Source of the DNA: Zanthoxylum bungeanum
Taxonomy: Eukaryota > Streptophyta > Magnoliopsida > Sapindales > Rutaceae
Assembly (NCBI GenBank): GCA_019454045.1
Contig: SKCR01001819.1
Location: 96,157 to 160,156 of the forward strand
Length of the DNA: 64,000 bases
Direction of reading: 5' to 3'
Below are positions 1-11,728 of the stretch, piece after piece. The first letter of the stretch is position 1. Each line of letters opens with the position of its first letter. The notes beneath the pieces are model-generated. The model worked only from the letters and a program-made list of their open reading frames with translations. It was not told where the DNA came from and ran no database searches. The position numbers and the translations under genes are program-made.

Positions 1-647
1 TCCCTGCGCGATCATCATATCCATATGACTGGAGTGATACTTCCGTCTTGACATCACACCCAACACACTACGATTCTCAATATACCCAGCAGAGGCGTAC
101 ACAGAACCTGTTAAAGCCCTGGACGACCAAAACCAAAGTATATTGATTGTCGCAAGTATTAGCGGTGCAAGTCTCAGGTTAAGACCAAATACACCTACCA
201 TGATTTCGGACTTCCATAGACACATAGTCATACTACCAATGGAATTCTGAGGGGGTCTATCCAGAGCGAAGCTGTTTCCCGTACCATCAGTAAAACACAA
301 CCTCCTATTACACTTGCATGAGTATCCTATACCCAAATATATGAGAACTATGATGTTGTGCCCTCACAACGCGCACAAGTGTAATACTAGTCTTTTACGT
401 ATTTATCGATGTCCGATCTCGATAATAATCTGACTAGGGATATTTAATGATTTATCATTCGTGGATTGATACTGTCTCATATCATTCTCAATCCAGGAAT
501 AAATCATAAGGACCTCCTATCATTTATACATCTAGGTGATCTAATCACAAATGATAAGAGAGCAATCTCTTCTGTCACATAGTTAATTTGTACAACAACA
601 CCATGATCTGTACAAATAGTGACGCTATAGGTCATAATTGTCCAACA
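1..647 (-). repeat. 3' LTR of Copia-A copy 1 (partial)
   Basis: Seen on the minus strand it begins TGTTGGACAATTATGACC directly after the polypurine tract at 660-648. It matches the LTRs at 35427-37386, 26350-27669 and 6337-7991. Unlike the 5' LTR of the same element it keeps the stretch at about 67-428. The remainder of the LTR lies left of the window. Confidence 0.9.
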
Positions 648-660
648 ATCTCCCACTTGG
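648..660 (-). other. Polypurine tract of Copia-A copy 1
   Basis: On the minus strand the purine-rich CCAAGTGGGAGAT sits immediately before the TG of the 3' LTR. AAGTGGGAGAT is the usual plus-strand primer of plant copia elements; the same tract precedes the LTRs at 20081 and 35427. Confidence 0.85.
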
Positions 661-699
661 CCTATATCTAGTAACTCGAGTGTCTTACACCTGAACTAT

Positions 700-2960
700 G
701 TACTGATTATCGTCTGATGCGATTTATACGATCATCACATCGCCACGATGTATGATCCGAACGAATCAGATGATAGTCAAAGTATGTATCTGGATCGTTG
801 ATGAGACCATTAATTCTTTAGCCCGTGCTGACGCCTAACTCAGCAGCTAACAGAACTATATCTAATCTAATTAGATTTATTATCGACCCAAATGGCTTCT
901 ATTGATGCCTCAGCTGCAGCAATAACCCGCATTTATTTTTTATTCGGTAACAGTATCTTGCTTGGAATATTTCCAGCTCACTGTTCCGTTATTCAAATTG
1001 TATAGTACCGTTGTTCGACTTATAGTCGTTTTATCGGTTTGGAAACTTGCTACAGTCATCCCAGTCACTTCAAGTTCTCCATCTCCATAGTATAAGACAG
1101 CATCCTTAGATCTCTAAGATACTAATGGATGTTCTTAATATTAATCCAGTGACTATCACTAGGATTGGCCTGTTTGTGACTTCATATGCTCAAAGCGTAT
1201 GAGACACCAGGTCGCGTATATTTTTCAATGTACAATTTCTCGGAGAGTTTCATGAAAGCCAAGCTTTCACCAATAGTTATATGGGAATATCATTTCTAAG
1301 AAATGACATATTTATCATCATTATTTATAGGACAACCACTATCAGTGCGCTCCCATTAAGCCTCTTATATACACAAGAATCATTTCGTTTTGAATAAATC
1401 ATAAACCATTATGATTACATCAAAGACGATAATTCCAAGAACCTATGCTTGCTTCAATCCAAACATGGATCGAATAACTTGCAAACCTTGTTTGCTAGTT
1501 TTGGTATGACAAAACCGACAGGATGTTGTAAACATCCTCCAAAAGGTTTCCTTTTCAGGAAAGCGATTTTCCCGTTCAGCTGACATATTTCATAAATGAA
1601 ACATGCAGCATTAGCAAGCATTATCCAAATGGATTTACCGTGGCAACAGGTAAAAGGTTGAATCGTAGTCAACACAATGTTGATAACGATACCTTTCCGC
1701 TAAAAGCCTAGCTTTATACGTTGGTATGTTGCCTTCAATGTATGTCTTCCTTGAAGACTTATATAGTACCAATAGGCATAATGCCTTGTAGTACAACAAC
1801 TAGTGTCCAAACATAGTTGATATACATGGAATCCATTTCGGATTCATGACACTTTGCCATGATTAGGGAGTCGATACCTGGTATCACTTCCTCATACGTA
1901 GTCAGTTGGTATACCTCAAGAAGATTGACATCTTTATGAGGTGAGATCAGAAACCCATACCCAGGTTGTTTTCTGACTCTCTCCGACTTACGCGGTTCTT
2001 GTGTATTCGAAGATTACTGGTATAGTTTCATCCTTGATGAACTATTTATGTTCCATTAAGAATCAGTGCCAGGAACAGTATTACTCCGATTTTCATCGAA
2101 TTTTACTATCCTCCCACTTTCCACTGCATATAGGTATTCCTCTTAGGAAAACCGCATGGTGAGCAACAATTAAATTGTTCTCCTGTGAGATGTATAAGTA
2201 CTATACTTTGGTATCCCTAGGATAACCTACAATTGGCACTTATCCAATATGGGTTTTAGTTTGGTATCATCCAAACGTATACCTAGCATTCCCAAATTTT
2301 TAGGAATGTGAAACACGGTTTCTTTCCTGTTGATATCTAATATGAAGTCTGTCAAACAGATTTTTATGGAACCTTATTCAAAATAAGTTTTGCACTGTTA
2401 ATGTGTATCCATTGAAGGAAATGGTAGCTCAGAGCGACTCATGATTAACCTTATCATGTCCAATAAAATTCGGTTACTCTGTTCGGACACACCGTCAAAT
2501 TGACGTGTTCCGGGAGGAGTCCTCATTGAAACAATACTATACTCTTTCCAGTATTAGAAACTTATTGCTTAAGTATTTTCATCATGGTCTAACCGTGACG
2601 GTTAATACTTTAGCCGATCTGTTTTTCTATTTCGTGTCGAAACTTTAAAGTTTCTGATTTGTGTTTCAAAAGAAACACATAACCATCACGCGATGCCACA
2701 TCCCGTAAAGGTTACGAAATATTCATATCCTCATCTAGCCTAGCTAGACATGGGCCCACTTGCTTCACTATGAACTAGGGCTAACAGATCGGTGGCATTT
2801 GCACTTTTACCAAGTAAAGGTGTTTTAGGCACATTGCCCAATAAACTAGATTCGTAGACTTTATTTGAATAGAATCAAATATGTCATTGTACCCATTCTT
2901 CAAAAGTATGGATATACGAGTCTTTGTTTAAATTGTGTCCCAGACAACAATGCCACAAAT
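700..2960 (-). pseudogene. Copia pol relic (integrase, RT, RNase H), Copia-A copy 1
   Basis: Fragments of a copia polyprotein are visible on the minus strand in the expected order. Near 2780-2640 the conserved integrase start (GPM-S-AR-GYEYFVTFT) is recognisable. The frame 1675-1454 carries the RT stretch around LNGKIAFLKRKPFGGCLQHP and NKVCKL, corresponding to the family motif for the lysine/threonine-rich AFLNG region. Near 915-880 the RNase H segment AAAEASIEAIW is present. The longest open stretch is about 73 codons, so this is a decayed copy. Proteins of this type act in the cytoplasmic particle (RT) and nucleus (integrase). The matching relic in copy 2 is at about 32950-35400. Confidence 0.8.
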
Positions 2961-3434
2961 TAGTTTCTTCTGATCAAATCAGTTCGAGCTATTAGTTTGC
3001 CATGTTGTATATTTGAGATTTATTTATATTCAGAATATAAATTTTGTTATTCACATCTAATGTGTTTATCTCAATATCATCTTTATAAAATAAAACACTT
3101 TAGTGTTCTAGAATATAAAGGTCAATCCTGCAATGGATTAAACACTGATATAAAGATAATGTATCTAGTCAAACTAATTACATTATAATAGTTTCCTAAT
3201 TTAAGTACATATCTGAAGGTAGTTCCTAAACTTAGGTATCTACGATTAAAACAGCGACTTTCGTCCCGTTTCCGATTCGCAGATAAATCTCTATTGAAGG
3301 CAGTATCCTGTTCAAAACAGATTCTGAACATCAATACATATATTTTATGTTCCACACTAAGTATTTAAAATCTAATTTTATTACTAGTAGTGAACATAAT
3401 GTTGACAAACATATTTGAAGTCGGAGCCAAGCCC

Positions 3435-3520
3435 GTCTTCAATTCCTTCATGTCTGCCTTGTCCAAACGGCAGTCACGCTTCCGCGATCCCATTTTCCAT
3501 ATTTAGGCAGACATTTTGGG
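3435..3520 (-). pseudogene. Copia gag zinc-knuckle relic, Copia-A copy 1
   Basis: On the minus strand the end of gag is recognisable by the basic stretch KRDCRLDKADMKELKTG just after a decayed CCHC knuckle. In this copy the second cysteine codon region reads CLNMENG, so the first half of the knuckle is lost. The better preserved copy is at 32435-32513. Gag binds the element RNA and builds the particle. The region 3521-4437 upstream should hold the rest of gag, but I could not trace a continuous frame in it. Confidence 0.6.
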
Positions 3521-4437
3521 ATATGTCATTTATCTTCCCAGAAGATTATAATGATTTTGCCTTTGCCCTTTTTCACACTCAGAAGCGTTCGTCCTAGCCT
3601 TGGCATTCTGGAATGTCGAAGTAAGGTGCGCCTTGGGCTACTTACCTAATTGAAAAGTTTGACTTTATCTCCTTGAGAATAGTCATTAACTCTCCAAGAG
3701 TTTAGTATTGCAATTTAGTACTTCTCAGATCTAAGAATAGATCTATGAAGATCCTTCAATTTCTTTATCATACTTTAAGGATCTAATCCTTAGTTCTGAT
3801 TCAGAAATTAAAGAGTCTATTGCGACAAGCTTAATGGATTAAGCACTAAAGTTATCATCACATAAATCTTCCAAAGATTACGCTCTACTATTTGCTTAAC
3901 TCCGGGCTTAGGCCTAATATGTTATTTTATCAAATAAACTAACTTATTAGTTTCCAGGACCATCCTGACATTATTCCCAATTTGAAAATAAACCATTTAA
4001 ATACATTTTCCCTAGGATTATGTTTTAAATGTCAATCTTTCAATTTTATCTTGATTCTAATAGTCCAACTATTTAATCAACGATTTCGGTACTTTTAAAT
4101 ATAATGATTATTATAGTCCAACTATATTAATCAACTGTACTTTGAATTTGTTTGAATACAGTCCAATTGTTTATTAAAACAACATTTAAATATTAGTCCA
4201 ACTAACATTTAATTTATACGACGAATGATATTTCTTTGAGCGCATATGGCAAGTAATTAAACGAATATTGCAAATTCAATTCTTGCCTCCCACTTTTTTC
4301 CGGTGAGCCTCTAACCCTCTGTCGAGTACTCAGGAAACCGTGTTTCCTAGCGGGCTAGGATCCCGTTAAATATCACCCAATCTTGACTTTGGCCAACAAA
4401 TTGTATGATAATTAACTAGGTAGATCTCTAAGATCAA

Positions 4438-4782
4438 TTGGATCCAATCCAATTCCTAGATCCAGTAGGGGGACATCCAAGTCCGAAACATATATCTTAT
4501 ATATGCCATATATCCAATATATTGCCTAACCTTTTTCCTCTGAATCAACTAAGCCTTGGCATTGGCACAACAAACTTAGTGATCCCAGTTAAGCGTGACC
4601 CATTGACCATGGAAAGCTTCGTAATCAATGTCGATGGACAAGAAGTGGTCTTGACTTTGGCCAACAAACCACAACTTGGACAAGACACTGATATGGAACA
4701 AAGCTCTCGTGATTCAAACACATCCTCGAAGGACAAAGGCCTTGACTTTGGCCAACAAGCCAATGCCAGTCTTAGATCTTGA
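4438..4782 (+). CDS. Unrecognised ORF antisense to Copia-A copy 1
   Basis: A 114-codon frame runs opposite to the element. I do not recognise the product. The last about 68 residues, from VIPVKRDPLTMESFVINV to the end, recur in the same antisense frame in Copia-A copy 2 (29248-29451, minus) with about eight differences. The phrase TTGACTTTGGCCAACAA recurs within it and nearby. It may be a captured host fragment, a chance frame, or part of the gag precursor region read backwards. No promoter or start context supports expression. Confidence 0.25.
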   Translation: MDPIQFLDPVGGHPSPKHISYICHISNILPNLFPLNQLSLGIGTTNLVIPVKRDPLTMESFVINVDGQEVVLTLANKPQLGQDTDMEQSSRDSNTSSKDKGLDFGQQANASLRS

Positions 4783-4799
4783 GCAAGAATCACTCAATG

Positions 4800-6336
4800 G
4801 AAGGAAAAATGCTTAATATTTGTGAGGGTTTTTCGCGTGCAAATTGGCAACCAATTTATTATCTTTGTTAAGGTCTCATCATCATACACCCTTATACATG
4901 CATTCTAAATACGTAATAAAACGCGTATAAATAAATTAATAATGATATGTGGATGGATACTTTACACAATGATACTAGATCAAATATCTCTCTTTCTCTC
5001 TCTCCGCTAGCACATGTATTTGCTTCTACCCGTTACACTACAATTCTAAAGAAACCTCATTTACATTGAGGGGAATAGGTGAGAAGAGAAATACAATGAG
5101 AAATGAGGTAATAAGGCTGGACACGCATGTCCAATTAATAAATTCCAAATTTATTACAACAATTTCTAAAATTGCCCCACCCATCTAATATCCATCTGAT
5201 ATAAATTATTCATGCATCGCAACCATGTATTCACACAAGCATGTTATCAATCAATCTAATCAAATTAATTAATCTGATAATTAGTGACCATCCAATGTTC
5301 AAACAACGATTTGATTTTGTTCGAATCGAACTCGTTTTGCGAATAAGTACTCAAAGTACTAATTCTCGAATTAAATTAAACTACATAATTAAATCCAATT
5401 CAATTTGTATTTAATACTAATTCGCTATTTAATTCCAAATTAAATACTACACTTTATTAATGAACTTTTACGACTTAAATTCCAAATTTAATCGTTACGG
5501 GTCTCAAAGCCCGATTAACGTCCAACGTTAATTTAATTAAAGTCCAATGGGCTTTCAATTAATTTCTTAAGGCGTGGACTTTTGGTCAACTCGGGTCAAA
5601 CCCAATAACCAAAGTCAAATCAAGGAGTAACCCCATAAGCCTAGAAATCAATTAAGGCCCATTAGGCCCAATTAAATTTATTAAGGTCCATTAGTCGCAT
5701 TTGGGCTTTATGGAAGCGGTTTTGGGCCCAATTGGATCCAACCAATTTAGCCTAAACCCAACTTAGTACAACCAAGCCCAATAAGCCCAATTACAACACT
5801 CAAGCCCAATTTTAACAAAATAGACCCAAATAATTAAATTACCAAATTCCAAATTCTCAATTTAATTACACAAAGTGTATAACATAATTAATTACCCAAT
5901 TAACATTTCTAAAACATCAATTAGCCTAATTAATCACGCTCATCAACAACAAAACATGTTCAACACATTTTATCAAAAAATCAAACCCAATACATGCTCT
6001 TATATGTCTCGGCAATGGGGTGATTTTCATGTCCAATTTTAATCCAATCCAATTGAATCCAATTAAACATTAAATCAATATTCCCAATTGATTTCTAACA
6101 CATCCAATGATCAAAAAATCCAAGACATCAAAATAGGGCATCATTCTCGGCCAAGCTAAGATTTTGGGGAAAAAAATGATCCAATCACAATTTCATGAAA
6201 TTGATCCAATCAAACTTCAATTCAACATGTTTTAAGCATACTCAAACATCCAATTTAATTAAATCATGCTCAAAAAATTTTACCCAAATTTTAAGCCCTA
6301 ATCAAATTTCATGCTTTTCAATCGCTCTGATACCAT
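4800..6336 (-). other. Leader (5' UTR) of Copia-A copy 1
   Basis: About 1.5 kb between primer binding site and gag. It is AT-rich, has many copies of short phrases such as AATTAGGCCCAATT / GGGCTT, and matches copy 2 at about 27683-29235. No convincing reading frame is seen. Confidence 0.7.
6324..6335 (-). other. Primer binding site of Copia-A copy 1
   Basis: On the minus strand TGGTATCAGAGC follows the 5' LTR end by one base. This is complementary to the 3' end of plant initiator methionine tRNA, the usual copia primer. Confidence 0.9.
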
Positions 6337-7991
6337 TGTTGGAGTTTCTACGGCCCCGAGAATCGAATATCAAGCATAAAACAAGTGTGAATACAACGAG
6401 GGAGTTGCGGAATACTAACATCGATTGGTTGAGCGACGCGACGACGAACAAAATGATTTATGCCCTCCTTACTGCTCACGGCAGTGAGCTGCTGTTGGGC
6501 TCCATTTTCGGCCATTGTTGGTCCTCCATGAAAGCTCCAAGCTTCGTCAAACGATTCCAAGATCATGGGTGGACTTCCCTATCACCTTCGGATGTCTCTC
6601 GGAGTGCTAGCTCTCAATGATTTTGCCATAAAAACCATCACACTTGCTTCCCATCTTCTCGGTTTTACCCAGCAGAAAACCAGTGAAGAAAAGCCTCTAA
6701 GGCCGAGAGACAATAGAGGAATTAGAGAGAGAGAGATGTGTTTTTGTTACATTAAAATGGTAAATGATTTTCCAAAAATCATATACACAAATTGCTTTTC
6801 AAAAAGTCAACCATTTAATGCTCCAACCATTCACATCACTTCCCATCAATCAATCAAGTTGTCAAGTCACATCACTCAAAGTGACAAGTGATTTGACGCT
6901 TGAAGTGACTGATGATTTGATGATTGATTTGACTTACGGGCCGCACTCGAATTCCAAATGCAAATGCGCTCGCAAACAATCCCGGGCTCGTGTTCGCTAA
7001 TTCCAAATTAACGAATTTTATGTTGCGACGTAGTTAAATGATTATGCCTAGCGAAATCACTATTCACGTCACTAACGAATTAATTCTAAATTAACTCGTT
7101 TGCCCGAATTAAAATTTAATTTTAATTCCGCGTCGAAATCCAATTTCGTATAATATATCGAATATATTATTTTATCGATTAATTCCAAATTAATCGTTAT
7201 CTCTCTTTAATTAATATTTTATCCCTGATAAAATATCTCCTCAATTAATCCCAGATTAATTTTTTCTCTCATCTAATTAATTAATCCCAGATTAATAAAA
7301 GTGCGAGTCATACGTCATCGGTGAATCTTCGGGAAGCGACCCATGAGATCCCCGAATATGTTGGCAGTAAATTCGGTCGTCGGACTATCCGAACACTTAA
7401 GTACCTAGTGCTACGCTTGTACCGATTTACAAGACAAGGTTGGCTTCTAGCAAAGCGCCATGCCTACCCAATTCTCTAGAAATATCATTACAGGAATATA
7501 AGGATCTATATCAGGCATAGTATGCATAGTATTGCGTATTTCGATCCAGTATCGGATGATCAAATGCAAGGCCTGGGGCTCGTTCAGTGTCTGCCCCGTA
7601 CGAAGCATATATCGGATCACGAGCAACTAGTCTCTTTATTATCGGATAATCATGACCAAGTCATATTATCCCGATGGTTGCAACCCTTTAGAGAACCAGT
7701 TCTGTATCCATGCGCGATCATCATCTCCATATGACTGGAGTGATACTTCCGTCTTGACATCACACCCAACACTCTGACTATGGATATTTAATGATTTATC
7801 CTTTGTGGATTGATACTGTCTCATATCATTCTCAATCCAGGAACAAATCATAAGGACCTCTTATCATTTATACATCTAGGTGATCTAATCACAAATGATA
7901 AGAGAGCAATCTCCTTTGTCACATAATTAATTTGTACAACAACACCATGATTTGTACAAATAGTGACGCTATAGGTCATAATTGTCCAACA
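6337..7991 (-). repeat. 5' LTR of Copia-A copy 1
   Basis: Starts TGTTGGACAAT at 7991 and ends CCAACA at 6337, 1655 bp, followed by the primer binding site. Compared with its own 3' LTR (1-647) it lacks about 362 bp: CACCCAACAC is joined directly to TCTGACTA at about 7771-7772. TG...CA ends are intact. Confidence 0.9.
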
Positions 7992-8174
7992 GCATAAAGG
8001 TAAATTAACATACGGCAAGCATACAACTTAATATGCACATTGTACTCATACATGTGGGGAATGCAGATAAATGGCAATTGCATAATCATGCGTAATAAAG
8101 AGAAGCAATCAGGTTAGTAATACAAAGGGATAACTAATAGGGGCAATTATGCATAAAATATGATGAAAATGACT

Positions 8175-8545
8175 CAGTTCAGTATGTGTGCATTCGTGTA
8201 GCATTCGTAAACGTGTTCGAATGGTAAACAGAAGGTTCGCATTCGTGTAGCGTTTGAGAACGGGTTCGAACGGGACCAGACCTGATACATGATAAAACAA
8301 AGAACATATGTGCGCGTTCGTGTAGCGTTTGTAAAATGCATTCAAATGGTAAACAGAAGGTTCACGTTCGTGTGGCATTTGAGGACGCGTTCGAATGGGA
8401 CCAGACCTGATGCATGATAAAACTAAGAAAATGTGTGCGCGTTCGAGTAGCGTCCGAAAACGCGTTCGAACGGTAAACAGAAGGTTCGCATTCGTATAGC
8501 GTTCGAGAACGTGTTCGAACGGAACCAGACCTGATGCATGCAACA
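8175..8545. repeat. About 124-bp tandem repeat in the Tat-A copy 1 LTR
   Basis: The phrase CCAGACCTGAT recurs at 8276, 8401 and 8525. Each about 124-bp unit is built of two halves rich in CGTTCG/TTCGAACG and TAAACAGAAGGTTC. The same TTCGAACG-type phrases recur at 10110-10160 near the LTR start. The overlapping minus-strand frames (up to 153 codons) are products of the repeat. Confidence 0.8.
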
Positions 8546-8625
8546 CATATATAGACAAACAAAGCCACAATGTAGGACCTCACGTGTCGCATTGAACTCA
8601 TTCCTATCTAATCATGTGTACCTCT

Positions 8626-8890
8626 CCCGGCGCGGCAAAGCATCGTGGTAAAGGATTTTAACCCCTCGAAATAGAGGACCTTTAATCCGACTTACTAAGC
8701 CCATGCGCTAATAACACAATGCATATAAGAAATAAAGACAACTATATCGGACTTCGTATACCCGATTGAACACATCTCACATTCAACCGAATATACATCA
8801 TCCGGCGCGGCAAAGCATCGTGGTAAAGGATTTTAACCCCGAAAAATAGAGGACCTTTAATCGCACTTACTAAGCCCATGCGCTTTACCT
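8626..8890. repeat. Direct duplication of an about 80-bp block (8626-8708 and 8811-8890)
   Basis: The block starting CCGGCGCGGCAAAGCATCG and ending CTAAGCCCATGCGCT occurs twice, about 183 bp apart, with only a few differences. It is absent from the LTRs of Tat-A copy 2. Confidence 0.85.
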
Positions 8891-10331
8891 CATCATTACT
8901 CAAACAAATAACATGCAGAATTTAAATAGCGGATAATAAATGAATCAAACAACATAAAATAAAATATGCGATGTTTTCTCAAGTGGTACGTGGAGTTGTA
9001 TCCCAAATACAGACCGCACTACCGTCCATTCGGATTCGGCTACAGAATTTATGTCTGGGTTTCCTTCCTATATACCACAAGAGGCGACACATTTTTCATT
9101 TTATTCAAAACCACAACATGCATCCATAAACAACTCGCATACGAAATAAATAACTAAAACAATTAAAAGATGAATAAAAGATGAATACAAAAAGTGCCTT
9201 TAGGTCTAACCTTTTATGTCGACTCTCGGAAGTACCGTACGCGGTCGTCGGAAGGGTGAATGCTCTGTAACTCCTCCGGCTCACTGGTTCAACGTTTCCC
9301 TTTGCTGCTTCGCTATTCGGGCTGCTTTTTCCCTCCGTTTCGCTTCTGTTTTGCTGCTGTCTTGCTGCTGTATTACTACTATATTTTGGACACTGTTTTT
9401 GGTATTTTTAGGCTACTATTTTGGATGTTTTTTAAAGGCTTTAAGTGCTGTTTTTTAGTTACTATTTTAGGGATTTAGGGGCTGTGATTTTCGGTAGTGT
9501 AGGGGGATTATATGGGCTGCTGTTTCGGTGGTATTGAGGGTTGTATGGGGCTACTCTTTCGGTGGATGTAGGGGCTGTTTCTTGCTTAGGGTTAGGCGTG
9601 AATCCTAGAGAGAGGAGAAGAAAGTTGTTTCTTGTTGTTTTTGTGTATTGGGCGTGAATGAGAGACTCTTTTTTTTGCTGTATATGCGTGAAAAGTCAGG
9701 AGGATTCAAGGGTTGGAATAGCTTTGTTTTTATAGGCAAATGGGATGGGTGAATCCTTGCTTGACAAGGAAGGGATTTGGTGCATTAAATGAGGATATGA
9801 TTTGGTGTTAAACAAGGAAAACCTAAGATTGATTGGGGGGCAAAATTTGGTTAATTAGGAAATTAATATATTTAATTTGTTTTGATTAGGCATACAATTT
9901 GTTTTGTTAGGAATATAATATTTGTGATTGATTTTAATTAGGCATGATTTTATTTGATATTTATTTTAATTTGGTATATGATTTTTAGATTTTATTTAAT
10001 TCCCAATGTGTTAAATATGTGTTTAATTAATTGGGATGTGTTTTATGGGCTTTGGTGGGCTAATTGGGCTTGGGTGTGAGGCTAGCAGCAAAACCAAAAA
10101 TACCGACACCGTTCGAACGCTACACGAATGCCCGTAATCTGCTTGACGTTCGAACGTGGTCATGAACGCAGCACGAACAAAAATAGTGAACTTGTGAAAT
10201 GAATCTGATGACATGCTTTTTTTGAATTTCCCCTTCTAACGTCCGTTTCCCGCGACTTCCGTGACTTAAAAGGTAGTGTCTCCAAATGAGACTCATCATA
10301 GGGACTTATATGCAAAAATACAGTGCCTACA

Positions 10332-10346
10332 GTTGCCCCCACTTTG
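10332..10346 (-). other. Polypurine tract of Tat-A copy 1
   Basis: On the minus strand CAAAGTGGGGGCAAC immediately precedes the LTR start TGTAGGCACTG. The sister element has the nearly identical tract at 40286-40299. Confidence 0.85.
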
Positions 10347-10449
10347 ATGGGACTTGTGTAATGTGTAACAGTGACAATCCTATCAAAGTTATGCAATGCA
10401 TTTTCACTTACCTGGCTTGCCAGCTGCCACCTGACTTGCTTGTTGTCTC

Positions 10450-11095
10450 GAACTAAGTTGATGATATAGTGGACCTCGATCCTAGGACGCATCCCAATAA
10501 CTGCAACCGATAATGGGGGCCTCGACCCTGGGACGCATCCCAATACCGCTGACAAAAGGTGGGCCTTGACCTTGGGACGCATCCCGAAACTGATGATGCA
10601 GTGGACCTCGATCCTGGGACGCATCCCAATAGCTGCAACCGATAACGGAGGCCTCGACCCTGGGACGCATCCCAATACCGCTAACAAAAAGTAGGCCTCG
10701 ACCTTGGGACGCATCTCGAAACTGATGATGCAGTGGACCTCGATCCTGGGACGCATCCCAATAACTGCAACTGGAAACGGGGGCCTCGACCCTGGGACGC
10801 ATCCCAATACCGCTGATAAAAAGTGGGGCTCGACCCTGGGACGCATCCCGAAACTAATGATGCAGTGGACCTCGATCCTGGGACGCATCCCAATACCACT
10901 GACAAAAAGTGGGCCTCGACCCCGGGACGTATCCCGAAACTGATGATGCAGTGGACCTCGATCTCGGGACGCATCCCAATAACTGCAACTCGTATATGTG
11001 TTGATGTGGTCCTCAGCCCCGGAACGCATCCCCAAGACTGCTGCTAGTATTGATGTGGGCCTCGCCCCCTGGGATGCATCCCAAAACTATTGTTG
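10450..11095 (-). repeat. 43-bp minisatellite in the 3' UTR of Tat-A copy 1
   Basis: About 14 units of 42-45 bp, each with the near-palindrome GGGACGCATCCC next to CCTCGAYCCT (plus-strand reading). Alternate units end in GATGATGCAGTGG or CTGACAAAAAGTGG, giving an about 86-bp higher-order pattern. The matching unit in Tat-A copy 2 is at 37684-38160. Long frames across it (up to 291 codons on the minus strand) are repeat artefacts. Confidence 0.9.
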
Positions 11096-11265
11096 GTATG
11101 TTGATGCTTCTAATCGGCTTGTCTTTGACGCCTTCTCTTTTCTTCTTCAAAACCTGTGAATACAAAACAAACACAAAACGAATGCCAGAATGTGTTACGT
11201 GTATACATGCATGCATGAGTTTTCTTATCCCGTCGGGTTAGGCCTTCTGCCAAGTCTTCTCTTTC
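11096..11265 (-). other. 3' UTR between pol stop and minisatellite, Tat-A copy 1
   Basis: Non-coding. On the minus strand it has a pyrimidine-rich run ending in TATTCACAG followed by GTTTTGAAGAAG; the sister at 37600-37650 keeps the same arrangement (TTCGCAG, CTTTTGAAG), which resembles an intron acceptor. A CATGCATG cluster also recurs in both. Confidence 0.5.
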
Positions 11266-11725
11266 TCAGGCAAAATATTGCTTCAATCTGTCCACGTTGA
11301 TCGGCTCAGTGAACTCGTTACCTTCCAAGTCTGACAGTCTCACTGCCCCATTTCCTATTACTTTCTGCACTATGTAAGGTCCTTCCCAGTTAGGTCTGAA
11401 CTTTCCTCTCGGATCTGTCATCGATGGCCTTGACTGCTTAAGTACCAAATCACCCTTTTTTAATCTTAGTAGGGCGCACCTTCTTGTTGAATGCTCGAGC
11501 CAACCTCTTCTGATATATGTGCATGTGATGCAAGGACTTCATTCTCATTTCATCTAGCAGTGCTAACTGTTCAAACCTCTGTGCGGCCCATTCTTGCTCA
11601 GGTAACTCTGTTTCTGCTAATACCCTCATTGACTGTATCTCAACCTCTACTGGCAGCACTACTTCCATTCCGTACACCAAAGAGTAAGGTATGGCTCCCG
11701 TCGCTGTTCTTACTGACGTTTTGTA
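11266..11725 (-). pseudogene. Integrase C-terminal part, Tat-A copy 1
   Basis: Two minus-strand frames continue the integrase of 11729-13021. The first (11680-11450) has the conserved YGMEVVLPVEVEI and the helix-rich QEWAAQRFEQLALLDEMR. The second (11448-11266) has FRPNWEGPYIVQKVI and ends INVDRLKQYFA, the usual C-terminal fold and final motif of Tat/gypsy integrases. The part is cut off from the catalytic core by a stop: after LPHAL a TGA stands where the family usually has Trp. A second break separates the two frames near 11449. Confidence 0.85.
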
Positions 11726-11728
11726 CCC

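Larger units (their letters stand above)
1..7991 (-). mobile_element. Copia-A copy 1: Ty1/copia LTR retrotransposon, cut by the window edge
   Basis: Read on the minus strand the order is 5' LTR (7991 down to 6337), primer binding site complementary to initiator Met tRNA, about 1.5 kb of leader, a gag zinc-knuckle relic near 3500, integrase, RT and RNase H relics (about 2950-880), polypurine tract (660-648) and 3' LTR (647 to the edge). That order (integrase before RT) is the Ty1/copia order. It is the same family as the plus-strand element at 26350-37386. All coding parts are broken by stops and indels. It lies in the 3' LTR of the Tat-A element that continues at 7992. The other flank is outside the window, so the target duplication cannot be checked. 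Confidence 0.9.
7992..10331 (-). repeat. 3' LTR of Tat-A copy 1 (distal end lost)
   Basis: Begins TGTAGGCACTG at 10331 right after the polypurine tract. Homology with the LTRs of Tat-A copy 2 is clear at 10331-10200, 9260-9160 and 9160-8950, and fades below 8940, where this copy carries its own tandem repeats and a duplicated block. The LTR has no end here because Copia-A copy 1 begins at 7991. No reading frame of note. Confidence 0.8.

Noticed and set aside
6195..7000. Plus-strand frames of 70-141 codons
   Set aside because: They cross the PBS and LTR of Copia-A copy 1 in antisense, and the other LTR copies do not keep them.
8109..8601. Minus-strand frames of 79 and 153 codons
   Set aside because: Products of the 124-bp LTR tandem repeat.
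10160..11035. A 291-codon minus-strand frame
   Set aside because: It spans the 43-bp minisatellite, LTR start and polypurine tract; overlapping frames on both strands are equally open because the repeat lacks stops.
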